Assembly (NCBI RefSeq): GCF_024628725.1
Contig: NZ_CP102409.1
Span: forward strand, 2,389,001 to 2,453,000
Length of the DNA stretch: 64,000 nucleotides
Direction: 5' to 3'
Source of the DNA: Ruegeria sp. YS9
GTDB lineage: Bacteria; Pseudomonadota; Alphaproteobacteria; Rhodobacterales; Rhodobacteraceae
The notes beneath the pieces are model-generated. The model was not told the DNA's origin. It ran no database searches and worked only from the letters and a program-made list of their open reading frames with translations. Made by a program: the position numbers and the translations under genes. Within the stretch, counting starts at the first letter, position 1, and every line of letters starts with the position of its first letter. Shown piece by piece: positions 49,947-60,576 of this stretch.

Positions 49947-50936
49947 TTAGGACGAACGGGTTCGTTTTCGTCCCTTCAGCGCACCTGATTCCAGTATGAT
50001 TTCAGACACCACGTGTTCACGCCTGTAGGCCATCACGTGAACCCCGGAAACACCGGCGATGTCCCGGATCTGCTGGATCAGTTCGATACAGATCTTCTTG
50101 CCCTCTTCAGCGGGCTTTTCGGCCTTTTCCATCCGCTCGATGACATGATCCGGGATGTGAATTCCGGGCACATTGCTGCGCATCCAGCGTGCCGCGCGTG
50201 CCGAAGCGATGGGACCCACACCGGCGATGATGAATACTTTTTCGTCCAGACCGGCATCCCGAACCCGATCCATGAACTTTTCAAAAAGCGGAATGTCGTA
50301 GATGTAATTGGTCTGAATAAACTCGGCCCCCGCTTCAACCTTCTTTGCAAGACGTTCCGGGCGCCAGTCATAGGGCGGTATGCAGGGGTTTTCCGCCGCT
50401 CCCAAAAACAGTTGAGGGGGACGCGTGATCTTGCGGCCTGAAAGAAACTTTCCCTGATCGCGCATCGTTCGGATCGTCCGCAGCAAGGTCAGGGAATCGA
50501 AGTCGAACACCGGTTTTGCCCCCGGTTGATCCCCAACCCCGACACCGTCGCCCGTCAGGCACAATACGTTGCTGACGCCCAGCGCCGCAGCCCCCAGAAC
50601 ATCCCCCTGAATGGCGATCCGGTTCCGGTCTCGGCAGGAAATCTGATAGACCGGAGAATACCCCGCGCGGGTCAACAACGCACAGATCCCTAACGAGGAC
50701 ATGTGACAGTTGGCACCAGACGCATCGGTTGCATTGATCGCATCCGCCACTTCACCCAGCGGCTGTGCCGCCTGAAAAACATCTTCGGGGTCAGCACTGT
50801 CTGGCGGGTTCAGTTCAGCGGTCACCGCAAAACGACCCGAGCGCAGAACTCTTTCCAGTCGACTGTGCGAGACATAACCTTCGGGAACAGGCACATAGCC
50901 GATCGGCTCGACCTCGCTGCGATGGGCGTCGTTCAT
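49947..50936 (-). CDS. methylenetetrahydrofolate reductase (MetF type)
   Basis: This 329-residue TIM-barrel protein shows the MTHFR pattern: FAVTAELNPPDSAD near 35, CLTGDGVGVGDQPGAKPVFD near 126 and ETGAEFIQTNYIYD-like EAGAEFIQTNYIYDIP near 200. It interconverts 5,10-methylene- and 5-methyl-tetrahydrofolate, feeding methionine or, in reverse, oxidising methyl groups. It is co-translated with the MTHFR_C partner (four-base overlap), unlike the single-gene enterobacterial MetF. Confidence 0.91.
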   Translation of the reverse strand: MNDAHRSEVEPIGYVPVPEGYVSHSRLERVLRSGRFAVTAELNPPDSADPEDVFQAAQPLGEVADAINATDASGANCHMSSLGICALLTRAGYSPVYQISCRDRNRIAIQGDVLGAAALGVSNVLCLTGDGVGVGDQPGAKPVFDFDSLTLLRTIRTMRDQGKFLSGRKITRPPQLFLGAAENPCIPPYDWRPERLAKKVEAGAEFIQTNYIYDIPLFEKFMDRVRDAGLDEKVFIIAGVGPIASARAARWMRSNVPGIHIPDHVIERMEKAEKPAEEGKKICIELIQQIRDIAGVSGVHVMAYRREHVVSEIILESGALKGRKRTRSS

Positions 50937-51514
50937 TTCTTCAGCTCCCGGTTCACCGCATTGGGGGGTTCAGCAGCCAGAGGTGCCGCAGAGGGTTCAT
51001 TCTCGCGCGCCTCCGGGAATGCCTGCGCAAGCGTTTCGCGTGCAGCGTCACGGGCCTCGCGTTCCTGTGCTGCAATCTCGCGGCTGACCCGCAACCAGGA
51101 TGATGACCCCTTCAACATGTGTTCCACCGGCGGAAGGACCTCTTTTATCTTGTCGCCCCCGTGTTGCATACGGCTGGCCCCGTCCCAGGCCAAGGCCCAG
51201 ACACATTTCATGTCGGGTTTGACCTCGCAGAACTCACCGGGACGTACACCGCCGCATGGGCCGTTGCGCAGTTGCTTGGGGCAGTTCATCGGGCAGGACA
51301 TACCCGTCGAAGACAAAACGCATTGCCCGCACATCTTGCAATCAAACAAAAGGCTTTTGACGCCTTTTTCGACCAACGCGATGGGGCGTTCAACGCGGTT
51401 GTAGCCGATCTTTGCAAAGACCGGATCCATCGCGACCATGCCCCGTTCGACACATTTGTAGATCCACTCGAACGCACGGGCGTTGCGAATCGCGAACAGT
51501 CGCAATCGATACAT
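50933..51514 (-). CDS. MTHFR_C (MetV-like) cysteine-rich partner of MetF
   Basis: This 193-residue protein has a helical start, then a cysteine cluster: Cys59, Cys62 and Cys65 (CKMCGQC), Cys74, Cys78, Cys87, Cys96 and Cys104. This is the MTHFR_C domain, whose acetogen relative MetV binds iron-sulfur clusters and zinc and passes electrons to MetF. Its first part lies before the cluster, and the last 50 residues are a Glu/Ala-rich tail. It is upstream of, and overlaps, the MetF gene. Electron transfer here is inferred. Confidence 0.87.
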   Translation of the reverse strand: MYRLRLFAIRNARAFEWIYKCVERGMVAMDPVFAKIGYNRVERPIALVEKGVKSLLFDCKMCGQCVLSSTGMSCPMNCPKQLRNGPCGGVRPGEFCEVKPDMKCVWALAWDGASRMQHGGDKIKEVLPPVEHMLKGSSSWLRVSREIAAQEREARDAARETLAQAFPEARENEPSAAPLAAEPPNAVNRELKK

Positions 51515-51771
51515 GGTCTGCCTCCTGTGCTGGGTTCATTTGAACCTGGCCGGGCCATCGTCCGCCCCCAGCGTGGTCCGGGGCCGGAAACCCAGTCTAC
51601 ACCCAGTATTTTTTTGGGATCAAGAAGTTGGCCGAATGTTGCACGGCATTCCGGGGATGCCCTGTGTGCAATCAGGTCTGACGAATGGTTTTGGTGTGTT
51701 TCGCCAGGACGCATGCTTTGAATTCAAACTGCCGCTTGAACAAATCGCAACGCAACGCTACGCAATCGCCT

Positions 51772-52704
51772 ATGCACATCATCCGGGATTTCCAGTTTGT
51801 CGAGCCAGAAGACCGCGGCGCCAGCGTTGCGATCGGGAATTTTGATGGCGTCCATCTGGGGCATCAGTCGGTCATCGAACTGGCCCGCGACGCGGCCCCG
51901 GATGCGCCACTGGGTGTCATGACCTTCGAGCCGCATCCACGTGAATACTTTGCGCCGGATTCTCCTCCGTTCCGCCTGATGCGCGGCAATGCGCGGGCGC
52001 ACCGGCTTGAAAAGCTGGGTGTGAAGAAACTGTACGAGCTGCCGTTCAACGCGGCGCTGGCCGGGCTTTCCCCCGATGAATTCGCGCGCAACGTGATTTG
52101 TGAGGGGCTGGGCCTGTCCCATGTCGTGGTCGGGGCCGATTTCTGTTTTGGCAAGGGCCGCAGTGGGACGGCGGACGATCTGGTTCGGTTCGGGCAAGAG
52201 ATGGGATTTGGCGTAACGATTGCCCCGTTGATGCAGCGGTCGGAAAACGTGGTCTCGTCAACCGCCATCCGCACCGCACTGAGCGAGGGTCGCCCAAGAG
52301 ATGCCGCCGCGATGCTGGGCCATTGGCACAGGATCGAAGGCGAGGTGATCGGCGGCGAGCAGCGCGGGCGGGAACTGGGTTTTCCAACCGCGAACATGTC
52401 CATCGAAGGGCTCCACCCGCCGAAATTCGGCGTCTACGCCGTATTGGTCGACGTGCTGGATGGCCCGCATCAGGGCAGCTATCACGGTGCGGCCTCGGTT
52501 GGGGTGCGCCCGATGTTCCATGGCGAAGTGCCAAATATCGAAACCTTCCTGTTCGACTTTTCCGGCGACCTGTACGGGGCGACCTTGTCAGTGGGGCTGA
52601 TCGAATTCCTGCGCCCTGAAATGACATTTGACGGGCTGGATGGTCTGATCGCGCAGATGAATGCCGATTGTGAACGGGCCCGGGGCATTTTGGCCGCCTT
52701 ATGA
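51772..52704 (+). CDS. ribF: bifunctional riboflavin kinase / FAD synthetase
   Basis: This 310-residue protein has the N-terminal nucleotidyltransferase VAIGNFDGVHLGHQ (about 18-31) and the C-terminal flavokinase RGRELGFPTANM near 200. It makes FMN and FAD. ATG 51772 starts at MHIIRDFQFV; the frame further up has no ribosome site. The 257-base gap before it is shared with the MTHFR pair. It is followed with ATGA overlap by the YcgN gene. Confidence 0.96.
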   Translation: MHIIRDFQFVEPEDRGASVAIGNFDGVHLGHQSVIELARDAAPDAPLGVMTFEPHPREYFAPDSPPFRLMRGNARAHRLEKLGVKKLYELPFNAALAGLSPDEFARNVICEGLGLSHVVVGADFCFGKGRSGTADDLVRFGQEMGFGVTIAPLMQRSENVVSSTAIRTALSEGRPRDAAAMLGHWHRIEGEVIGGEQRGRELGFPTANMSIEGLHPPKFGVYAVLVDVLDGPHQGSYHGAASVGVRPMFHGEVPNIETFLFDFSGDLYGATLSVGLIEFLRPEMTFDGLDGLIAQMNADCERARGILAAL

Positions 52705-53174
52705 GCGCTGATCCGATTGAACGCACCGGCCTTCCCGCCCGGTTCTGGGAGCGCAAACCCCTGCGCAAGATGAATCAGCGCGAGTGGGAGGCCCTGTGTG
52801 ACGGCTGTGGCAAGTGTTGCCTCAACAAGCTGGAAGATGAAGACTCGGGCGAAGTTGCCCTGACCTGTGTCGCCTGCCGTCTGCTGGACGATGAAAGCTG
52901 CCGCTGCACACAATACGACATCCGGCATCAATTCGTGCCTGAATGCATCGTCATGACACCCGACAATATTGACGAACACGCCTATTGGTTGCCGCAAACC
53001 TGCGCGTATCGACTGCTGTGGGAAGGCAAAACGCTTTACGACTGGCACCCTTTGATATCTGGTACGCCGGACAGCGTGCATGCCGCAGGCGTTTCAGTTC
53101 AGGGGCGCACGGTGTCCGAGTTCGAAACCCCCATGGAAGAGTGGGAAGACTACATTATCGAGGAGCCTAGCTGA
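52701..53174 (+). CDS. YcgN-family cysteine cluster protein
   Basis: This 157-residue protein has the UPF0260/YcgN cysteine cluster CDGCGKCC near residue 33 and further cysteines CVACRLL and CRCTQYD. It probably binds a metal or an iron-sulfur cluster; function unknown. It overlaps ribF (ATGA) and its stop overlaps the threonine aldolase start (TGATG), so the three genes are co-translated. Confidence 0.9.
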   Translation: MSADPIERTGLPARFWERKPLRKMNQREWEALCDGCGKCCLNKLEDEDSGEVALTCVACRLLDDESCRCTQYDIRHQFVPECIVMTPDNIDEHAYWLPQTCAYRLLWEGKTLYDWHPLISGTPDSVHAAGVSVQGRTVSEFETPMEEWEDYIIEEPS

Positions 53175-54208
53175 TGTATTTCGCATCTGACAATTCCGGG
53201 CCGGTTCACCCTCAGGTCATGGCCAAACTGGCCGAGGCCAATCAGGGCTATCAGATGGCCTATGGCGCCGACACGATGATGAACGAGGTGCGTGACCGCA
53301 TTCGCAGCATCTTTGAAGCGCCGGGGGCTGCTGTCTATCTCGTCGCAACGGGGACAGCGGCAAATTCGCTGGCCCTTGCCACGTTGTCCAACCCCTGGGA
53401 AACGATCTTCTGTTCTCCGGTTGCCCATATCCATGAAGACGAGTGCAACGCGCCTGAGTTTTACACCGGGGCCAAGCTGACCCTTGTTCCCGGCGGCGAC
53501 AAGATGTCACCGGACGCGTTGCGCGGGTCCATCCTGGGCGAAGAAACCCGCGGGGTACACGGGCCGCAGCGCGGGCCGGTGTCGATCACCCAGGTCACCG
53601 AGCGCGGATCGGTCTATTCGCTGGAGGAATTGCAGGCGCTGTGTGGGGTCGCAAAGGAATATGGCTTGCCGGTCCATCTGGATGGGGCCCGGTTCAGCAA
53701 TGCTCTGGTGGCCCTGAATTGTTCTCCGGCTGACATGACATGGAAAGCTGGGGTGGACGCGGTCAGTTTTGGCGGCACGAAAAACGGGCTGATGGGCGTT
53801 GAAGCGGTGGTGTTCTTTGACGAGAGCAAGGCCTGGGAATTCGAGCTGCGGCGCAAACGCGGGGCGCATCTGTTTTCCAAGCATCGCTACCTGTCCGCTC
53901 AGATGGCGGCTTATCTTGAGGATGATCTGTGGCTGAAGCTGGCGCGTCAGGCCAACGCAAACTGTGCCCGGCTGGCCGACGGCCTGCGTGCAAAAGGGGC
54001 CGAGTTCCTGCACGAACCACAGGCCAATATGATCTTTGCCGCTTTTTCACGCGCGAAGCACAAACAGCTGCATGAGGCCGGGGCAATCTACCACCTCTGG
54101 GGGGACGAGCTGGAAGGTGGCGATGACGATGAAAGCCTTGCCTGCAGACTGGTCTGCGACTGGTCGATCGGGACAGCCGAGATCGATCAGTTTCTCAGCC
54201 TGTTGTAA
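53174..54208 (+). CDS. ltaE: low-specificity L-threonine aldolase
   Basis: This 344-residue PLP enzyme has the lysine in VSFGGTKNGLMGVEAVVFF (about 196-214), and HLDGARFSNALVAL near 171-184. It splits threonine and allo-threonine into glycine and acetaldehyde. The end overlaps the convergent hydrolase by 14 bases. The length matches the bacterial group. Confidence 0.93.
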   Translation: MYFASDNSGPVHPQVMAKLAEANQGYQMAYGADTMMNEVRDRIRSIFEAPGAAVYLVATGTAANSLALATLSNPWETIFCSPVAHIHEDECNAPEFYTGAKLTLVPGGDKMSPDALRGSILGEETRGVHGPQRGPVSITQVTERGSVYSLEELQALCGVAKEYGLPVHLDGARFSNALVALNCSPADMTWKAGVDAVSFGGTKNGLMGVEAVVFFDESKAWEFELRRKRGAHLFSKHRYLSAQMAAYLEDDLWLKLARQANANCARLADGLRAKGAEFLHEPQANMIFAAFSRAKHKQLHEAGAIYHLWGDELEGGDDDESLACRLVCDWSIGTAEIDQFLSLL

Positions 54209-55028
54209 CACCCGTTCCGCGGCCAGCTTTCCAGAGCTCCTGAAGAAGCGCGCTGGTTTCACGGGGGTGCGAAATGGGCAGCATGTGCCCTGCACCTTGA
54301 ACGACCTCATGGCGTGCGTTCGGTAGACGACGCTGCAATCCATCACAGATTGCGGGGATCGTCGGGTGGGTCTTTGATCCGCTCAGCAACAGGGTTGGCA
54401 TCGATACGCGCTTGCATCTGTCGGGGTCAAGCAACCCGGCGCGGTCATCGTACAGAACGGGGTAAGACGCAGGAACAACATGAATCCCACGCACCATTCC
54501 GGCGCGCGTCCGCTCTGGCAGGTCCGGCCATTTTGGGCCGATACCGGTGCTCCACATCCGGTTGAACAACCGCGCGGCCAGCGCTTCGTCGCCTGCTTGG
54601 AACGCTGCTTCAATCGGTTGTGACTCTCGCCGGTGCTGATCGTACAAATGGGGCGCGTCCTGTTTTGCCACGGCAAAGAACACGGGCTCGATCAGGGTCA
54701 AGCTTCGAACAAGGTCCGGATGCTCGATGGCCAGTCTGAGCGCAACGATCGCCCCAAAGGAATGGCCGACCAGATCCATGGGCTTGGTCAACTCGACCGC
54801 CGCCAGATCTGTCACAGCGTCAAAGAAATCGCTTTGACCGTCCCAATCCGGACTGCGCCCGTGGGACAGCATATCCGGTGCAACAAGACACACGCTGCCA
54901 TCCAATGCCTTGGACAGGCCAGACCACGCGCCGGAATGCGCAATGGTGCAATGAAGGGCAAGCACTTTGCGCCCTCCGTCGCCCAATCGTCTGACGAAGA
55001 CGGATTGCATCGCCGTCGGGGTTGTCAT
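54195..55028 (-). CDS. alpha/beta-fold hydrolase
   Basis: This 277-residue protein has the hydrolase core: VLALHCTIAHSGAW oxyanion region near 20, GHSFGAIVALRLA nucleophile elbow with Ser near residue 90, and C-terminal VVQGAGHMLPISHP His near 248. It is probably a cytosolic esterase or epoxide hydrolase-like enzyme; the substrate is unknown. It overlaps the isomerase gene (four bases), so they may share a pathway such as aromatic compound breakdown. Confidence 0.86.
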   Translation of the reverse strand: MTTPTAMQSVFVRRLGDGGRKVLALHCTIAHSGAWSGLSKALDGSVCLVAPDMLSHGRSPDWDGQSDFFDAVTDLAAVELTKPMDLVGHSFGAIVALRLAIEHPDLVRSLTLIEPVFFAVAKQDAPHLYDQHRRESQPIEAAFQAGDEALAARLFNRMWSTGIGPKWPDLPERTRAGMVRGIHVVPASYPVLYDDRAGLLDPDRCKRVSMPTLLLSGSKTHPTIPAICDGLQRRLPNARHEVVQGAGHMLPISHPRETSALLQELWKAGRGTGVTTG

Positions 55029-55627
55029 CCTTTCATCTCGGACAGATGCCGATCCAGATCATCCAGGCGATCCTGCCCCCAGAACCTTTGACCGTCCGGC
55101 GTGATGTAGAACGGCGCGCCGAACACGCCGCGATCCACGGCTTCTTCCAGATTGGCGGCATAGGTCTCGGCCCCGACCAGCAGTCCACTGTTGGCCAGTT
55201 CCTGGTCAAACCCGGCATTTGCCAGGCAGTCCCGGATCACATCATCCTGAGCGACGTCTTTTTCTTCGGCCCAGCAGGCGCGCAGGATCAACTGGCACAA
55301 CTTGCCCACGTCGCCCGAACCATCCCTGATCGCGGCGATGATCGCATAAGAAGACGGTGCCATGTTGGTCGGCCAGTGCGCCGGTTGCAGGTTGAACTCC
55401 ATCCCCAGTTTCTGCGATTGGCGCAGCAATTCCTGAGCGCGGTATTCGATGCGCGAGATATGACGGTCTTTTGGCGGCGTACCCCCGGTGCGTGCGAACA
55501 GTGCCATGATGTCCAGCGGTTTGTAGCTGATCGATGCTCCACGTTTCGCCGCAATCTCTTCCAGCCGGTTTCCAGCCAGGTAGCTATAGGGCGAAATTGT
55601 CGCAAAATAGTAGTCAATCCGGGTCAT
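55025..55627 (-). CDS. 2-hydroxychromene-2-carboxylate isomerase-like (kappa GST fold)
   Basis: This 200-residue DsbA-like thioredoxin-fold protein begins DYYFATISPYSYLAGNRLEE and ends FGAPFYITPDGQRFWGQDRL, the HCCA isomerase signature, with Ser in the position of the catalytic cysteine. In naphthalene breakdown the enzyme isomerises hydroxychromene carboxylate with glutathione. ATG 55627 has GGAGAAAG before it. It is upstream of the alpha/beta hydrolase gene in one unit. Confidence 0.89.
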   Translation of the reverse strand: MTRIDYYFATISPYSYLAGNRLEEIAAKRGASISYKPLDIMALFARTGGTPPKDRHISRIEYRAQELLRQSQKLGMEFNLQPAHWPTNMAPSSYAIIAAIRDGSGDVGKLCQLILRACWAEEKDVAQDDVIRDCLANAGFDQELANSGLLVGAETYAANLEEAVDRGVFGAPFYITPDGQRFWGQDRLDDLDRHLSEMKG

Positions 55628-55734
55628 GTTCACTTTCTCCGCTGCGTTACCTTTGCGGGACGGTAAGGCCATGCTAAGCGGTGTCAACATCACGAATCTG
55701 TCACATTGCCATTGCTGCCCGGGGACCTCAGCCG

Positions 55735-56754
55735 ATGCCGACACTTCACGAACCCAAGCTTATCGCTGGGAACGCCAACCTTCCACTTGCCGAAACCATC
55801 GCACGCCGCATGAGCCTGTATCGCGGCGTTGACCAGGGATTGGTCGATGCGCGCGTTGAACGTTTCAATGATGGCGAGATCTTCGTCGAAGTGTTCGAAA
55901 ACGTACGCGGCGAGGATATGTTCATCATCCAGCCGACCTCGAACCCGGCCAATGACAACCTGATGGAGCTGCTGATCATCGCCGACGCGCTGCGCCGTTC
56001 GTCGGCACAGCGGATCACCGCCGTGATCCCGTATTTCGGCTATGCCCGCCAGGATCGCCGCACCAAGGCCCGCACGCCCATCAGCGCCAAGCTGGTGGCC
56101 AATATGCTGACCGGTGCAGGGATCGAGCGGATTCTGACGATGGATCTTCATGCCGCGCAGATTCAGGGCTTTTTCGATATGCCCGTCGACAACCTCTACG
56201 CCTCGCCGATCTTTGCGCTGGATGTCAAAAACCAGTTCAAGGACAGTCTGGATGAAATCATGGTGGTTTCACCCGACGTCGGCGGCGTGGCCCGCGCACG
56301 TGAACTGGCCAAGCGCATCAATGCCCCCTTGTCGATCGTTGACAAGCGTCGCGAGAAAGCAGGCGAAGTCGCGGAAATGACCGTTATCGGGGATGTGAAG
56401 GACAAGATCTGCCTGATCGTCGACGATATGTGTGACACCGCCGGAACGCTTTGCAAGGCCGCGCAGGTCCTGTTGGACAATGGCGCCAAGGAAGTTCACT
56501 CCTACATCACGCATGGCGTCATGAGCGGCCCGGCGGTCGAGCGGGTGACGAACTCGGTCATGAAGTCACTGGTGCTGACCGATACGATCCAGCCGACGAA
56601 AGAGATATTGAAGGCGAAGAATATCCGCATCGTTCCCACTGCGCCAATCTTCACCCAAGCAATCCTGAACATCTGGAACGGAACCAGTGTGTCTTCGCTG
56701 TTCGAAGACAAAACGCTGACCCCGATCTACGAATCCATGTATCAGATGGATTGA
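55735..56754 (+). CDS. prs: ribose-phosphate pyrophosphokinase
   Basis: This 339-residue enzyme has the PRPP-binding loop [15 protein letters not shown] near residue 226 and the flexible [18 protein letters not shown] loop near 104. It makes PRPP from ribose 5-phosphate and ATP for purine, pyrimidine and His/Trp synthesis. ATG 55735 is the start; the upstream 18 codons are not supported. rpiB, which makes ribose 5-phosphate, follows at 56859, a sensible partner. Confidence 0.96.
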   Translation: MPTLHEPKLIAGNANLPLAETIARRMSLYRGVDQGLVDARVERFNDGEIFVEVFENVRGEDMFIIQPTSNPANDNLMELLIIADALRRSSAQRITAVIPYFGYARQDRRTKARTPISAKLVANMLTGAGIERILTMDLHAAQIQGFFDMPVDNLYASPIFALDVKNQFKDSLDEIMVVSPDVGGVARARELAKRINAPLSIVDKRREKAGEVAEMTVIGDVKDKICLIVDDMCDTAGTLCKAAQVLLDNGAKEVHSYITHGVMSGPAVERVTNSVMKSLVLTDTIQPTKEILKAKNIRIVPTAPIFTQAILNIWNGTSVSSLFEDKTLTPIYESMYQMD

Positions 56755-56858
56755 GCAACAGGGGGCGACCGAACATGTCGCCGCCTGATTTCCGGAATAC
56801 CGATTGCGCAGGTATCTGACCATGGGGCGCGATCGGCGACACAAGTGGAAACACCCCC

Positions 56859-57308
56859 ATGACTGCCAACAAACGTATTGTTCTTTCCAGCGATCACGCG
56901 GCAATCGAGCTGCGTCAATCCGTGGCCAAACACATCGCGCAACAAGGTTGGGACGTGGTTGATATCGGCCCGACAACCCCGGAAAGCACCCATTACCCCA
57001 AGCACGGCAAGGCCGCGGCGCAAGCCGTTGCCTCGGGAGATTGCAGCTTGGGTATTGTCCTCTGCGGCACCGGACAGGGTATCATGATGGCTGCGAACAA
57101 AGTGCCCGGCATCCGCTGCGGCGTTTGTTCAGACACATTCTCGGCCCGCATGATCCGTCAGCACAACAATGCCAACATGCTGTCGATTGGCGCGCGGGTT
57201 GTCGGTGAAGGTCTGGCGCTGGACATCGTTGACGCATTTCTGGGTGCCGAATTCGAAGGCGGCCGCCACGCCACGCGCGTGGACATGATCGAAGCGCAGG
57301 ACGACTGA
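56859..57308 (+). CDS. rpiB: ribose-5-phosphate isomerase B
   Basis: This 149-residue protein carries the RpiB pattern: VLSSDHAAIELR at residues 6-17 and LCGTGQGIMMAANKVPGIR near 68-86, with Cys69 as base. It converts ribulose 5-phosphate to ribose 5-phosphate, the substrate of Prs encoded just upstream. The length is typical. Confidence 0.95.
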   Translation: MTANKRIVLSSDHAAIELRQSVAKHIAQQGWDVVDIGPTTPESTHYPKHGKAAAQAVASGDCSLGIVLCGTGQGIMMAANKVPGIRCGVCSDTFSARMIRQHNNANMLSIGARVVGEGLALDIVDAFLGAEFEGGRHATRVDMIEAQDD

Positions 57309-57354
57309 GCCCAATCTGTCGTTCAAACGTCCGAAAAAATAGGGCACCCCCGGA

Positions 57355-57708
57355 TCAGGAAATACTCCAGTCGTCCGGGTGTGCCACCTCTCCTATCGCA
57401 GTCCAGCTTGCGCGGATGCGGGCAATCCGCGTGTCGGACCAGGTCCGGAATACTGCGTCGAATCCTTCGGTTGTGATATGTTCGGCCTGAACTTCGGCAC
57501 GTAGCGCCGAGGACGTGTCCACATCCCACAGAGAGATCCCGATCTGCACCACGGGCGGGGTTCGAAATGCTTCTTTGAACCGAATGGGGGTTCGGCGTTC
57601 GCGTGGCCCCTGCCCGGTCCACATTTCGCCGCCTTCGGCAAATTCCGAAAACAGGACATTCTCGCCCTGCGCAATTCCAATCGGATGGGTTAGGAACTTT
57701 TTCATCAT
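57355..57708 (-). CDS. H-type lectin domain protein
   Basis: This 117-residue protein shows an H-type lectin domain: EMWTGQGPRERRTPIRFKEAF followed by PPVVQIGISLWDVD (about 29-64) and FDAVFRTWSDTRIARIRASW (83-102), with the aromatic and Arg positions usual for the discoidin/Helix lectin group. Family members bind N-acetylgalactosamine in animals; the role in bacteria is unknown. ATG 57708 or 57705 are both possible. It has no signal peptide. It is downstream of the atp operon on the same strand, beyond a terminator. Confidence 0.75.
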   Translation of the reverse strand: MMKKFLTHPIGIAQGENVLFSEFAEGGEMWTGQGPRERRTPIRFKEAFRTPPVVQIGISLWDVDTSSALRAEVQAEHITTEGFDAVFRTWSDTRIARIRASWTAIGEVAHPDDWSIS

Positions 57709-57765
57709 ATCATCATTATTCTTGAATTCCCGTAACTTACCCCGGCATTTCGGCAAAAGCACGAC

Positions 57766-57794
57766 AAAAAAACGGCCCCGCAATTGCGAGGCCG
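57766..57794 (-). terminator. terminator of the atp operon
   Basis: Minus-strand stem CGGCCTCGC-AATT-GCGGGGCCG (one mismatch) with seven T after it, 26 bases past the atpC stop. Confidence 0.85.
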
Positions 57795-57819
57795 CTCAAT
57801 TTTTTCACTGGTGGGCCCG

Positions 57820-58230
57820 TTACAGGCTCATATGTGTTCCAAGCGCTTCCATGTCGGCCAGCAGCTTGGCTGCGTCGTCGACGATGGTCTGATCATCGCC
57901 ACCCTTGGCTGCCTCATGCGAGGCGCGGGCGTCTTCGATCAGCTCGTCCAGATGCGCGCGGGTCACTTCATCCACCGGGATGGCCTTTTCGGCCAGAACC
58001 GACAGGCTGTCGCCGTTGATCTGGGCAAACCCGCCGGTGACCAGGTATTCGCTGGACCCTTCGGGTGCCTCAACCTTCAGCAGACCGGGGCGCAGCGTGG
58101 TGATGGTGGGGGCATGATCGGGCATTGCCGTCATGTCCCCGTCCGCGCCGGGAATCTGGACCGCCGTCGCGCTGAGCGAAGCAAGGCTCCGCTCGGGGCT
58201 GACGAGGTCGAATTGCATCGTGTTTGCCAT
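57820..58230 (-). CDS. atpC: F1-ATP synthase epsilon subunit
   Basis: This 136-residue protein has the beta-sandwich domain ([15 protein letters not shown], then [22 protein letters not shown]) and a helical tail. It belongs to the central stalk and inhibits ATP hydrolysis in the alphaproteobacterial enzyme. It is the last gene of atpHAGDC, with a terminator following. Confidence 0.94.
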   Translation of the reverse strand: MANTMQFDLVSPERSLASLSATAVQIPGADGDMTAMPDHAPTITTLRPGLLKVEAPEGSSEYLVTGGFAQINGDSLSVLAEKAIPVDEVTRAHLDELIEDARASHEAAKGGDDQTIVDDAAKLLADMEALGTHMSL

Positions 58231-58242
58231 CAGGGATACTCC

Positions 58243-59685
<1,443 letters not shown>

Positions 59686-60564
59686 TTACAGCGCTTCGGC
59701 GCCGGAAATAATTTCAATCAGCTCGTTGGTGATCACGGCCTGACGCGAGCGGTTGAACTGGATCGTCAGCTTGTCGATCATTTCACCCGCGTTGCGTGTC
59801 GCGTTGTCCATCGCGGACATCCGTGCACCCTGTTCAGACGCCCCGTTTTCGAGCAGAGCCGAGAAGATCGCAGTCGCAACCCCCTTGGGCAGCAGGTCGG
59901 CCAGAATGGCTTCTTCGCTGGGCTCGTAGTCGAAGATGGCACCGCTGTCGTCACCCGCCGCTTCGTCCTCGAACGAGGCGGGGATGATTTGCTGTGCCGT
60001 CGGGATCTGGGTCACGACGTTGACGAACTTCGAGTAGAAGATCGTGGCAACGTCGAACTCACCCCCGTCGAAGCGGGACAGGATGTCCTTCGCGATGTCC
60101 TGCGCGTTGGTGTACCCCAGACGCTTGACCTCGCTCAGGTCCACATGTCCAACGAACAGATCACCCAAATCACGCTTGAGCGCGTCGCGGCCTTTCTTGC
60201 CGACGGTCAGAACCTTGACCGTCTTGCCCTTCAGGCGCAGCTCTTCCGCTTTGGCGCGGGCCAGCTTGGCGATGTTCGCGTTGAAGCCGCCACACAGGCC
60301 GCGTTCAGCTGTCATGACAACCAGCAGATGGACATCATCACTGCCCGTACCCCGGAGCAGCTTGGGGGCGCTGTCGCTGCCCCCGACCGAAGCCGCCAGC
60401 CCCGCCATCACGGCATTGAACCGTTCGGCATAGGGGCGCGAGGCTTCGGCAGATTCCTGGGCGCGGCGCAGTTTCGCGGCCGCGACCATCTGCATGGCCT
60501 TGGTGATCTTGCGGGTCGATTTGACCGACTCGATCCTGTTTTTAAGGTCCTTCAGACTAGGCAT
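59686..60564 (-). CDS. atpG: F1-ATP synthase gamma subunit
   Basis: This 292-residue shaft protein has the N-terminal [19 protein letters not shown] coiled-coil helix and the C-terminal [20 protein letters not shown]. It turns inside the alpha3-beta3 ring. Spacing to atpD is 18 bases and to atpA 12. Confidence 0.97.
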   Translation of the reverse strand: MPSLKDLKNRIESVKSTRKITKAMQMVAAAKLRRAQESAEASRPYAERFNAVMAGLAASVGGSDSAPKLLRGTGSDDVHLLVVMTAERGLCGGFNANIAKLARAKAEELRLKGKTVKVLTVGKKGRDALKRDLGDLFVGHVDLSEVKRLGYTNAQDIAKDILSRFDGGEFDVATIFYSKFVNVVTQIPTAQQIIPASFEDEAAGDDSGAIFDYEPSEEAILADLLPKGVATAIFSALLENGASEQGARMSAMDNATRNAGEMIDKLTIQFNRSRQAVITNELIEIISGAEAL

Positions 60565-60576
60565 CAGAACCTCCTA

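Noticed and set aside
51648..51664. Palindrome GGCATTCC-G-GGGATGCC-like between ribF and the MTHFR pair, examined as a riboswitch or operator
   Set aside because: No FMN or SAM riboswitch core could be assembled around it; the symmetry is imperfect and may be chance.
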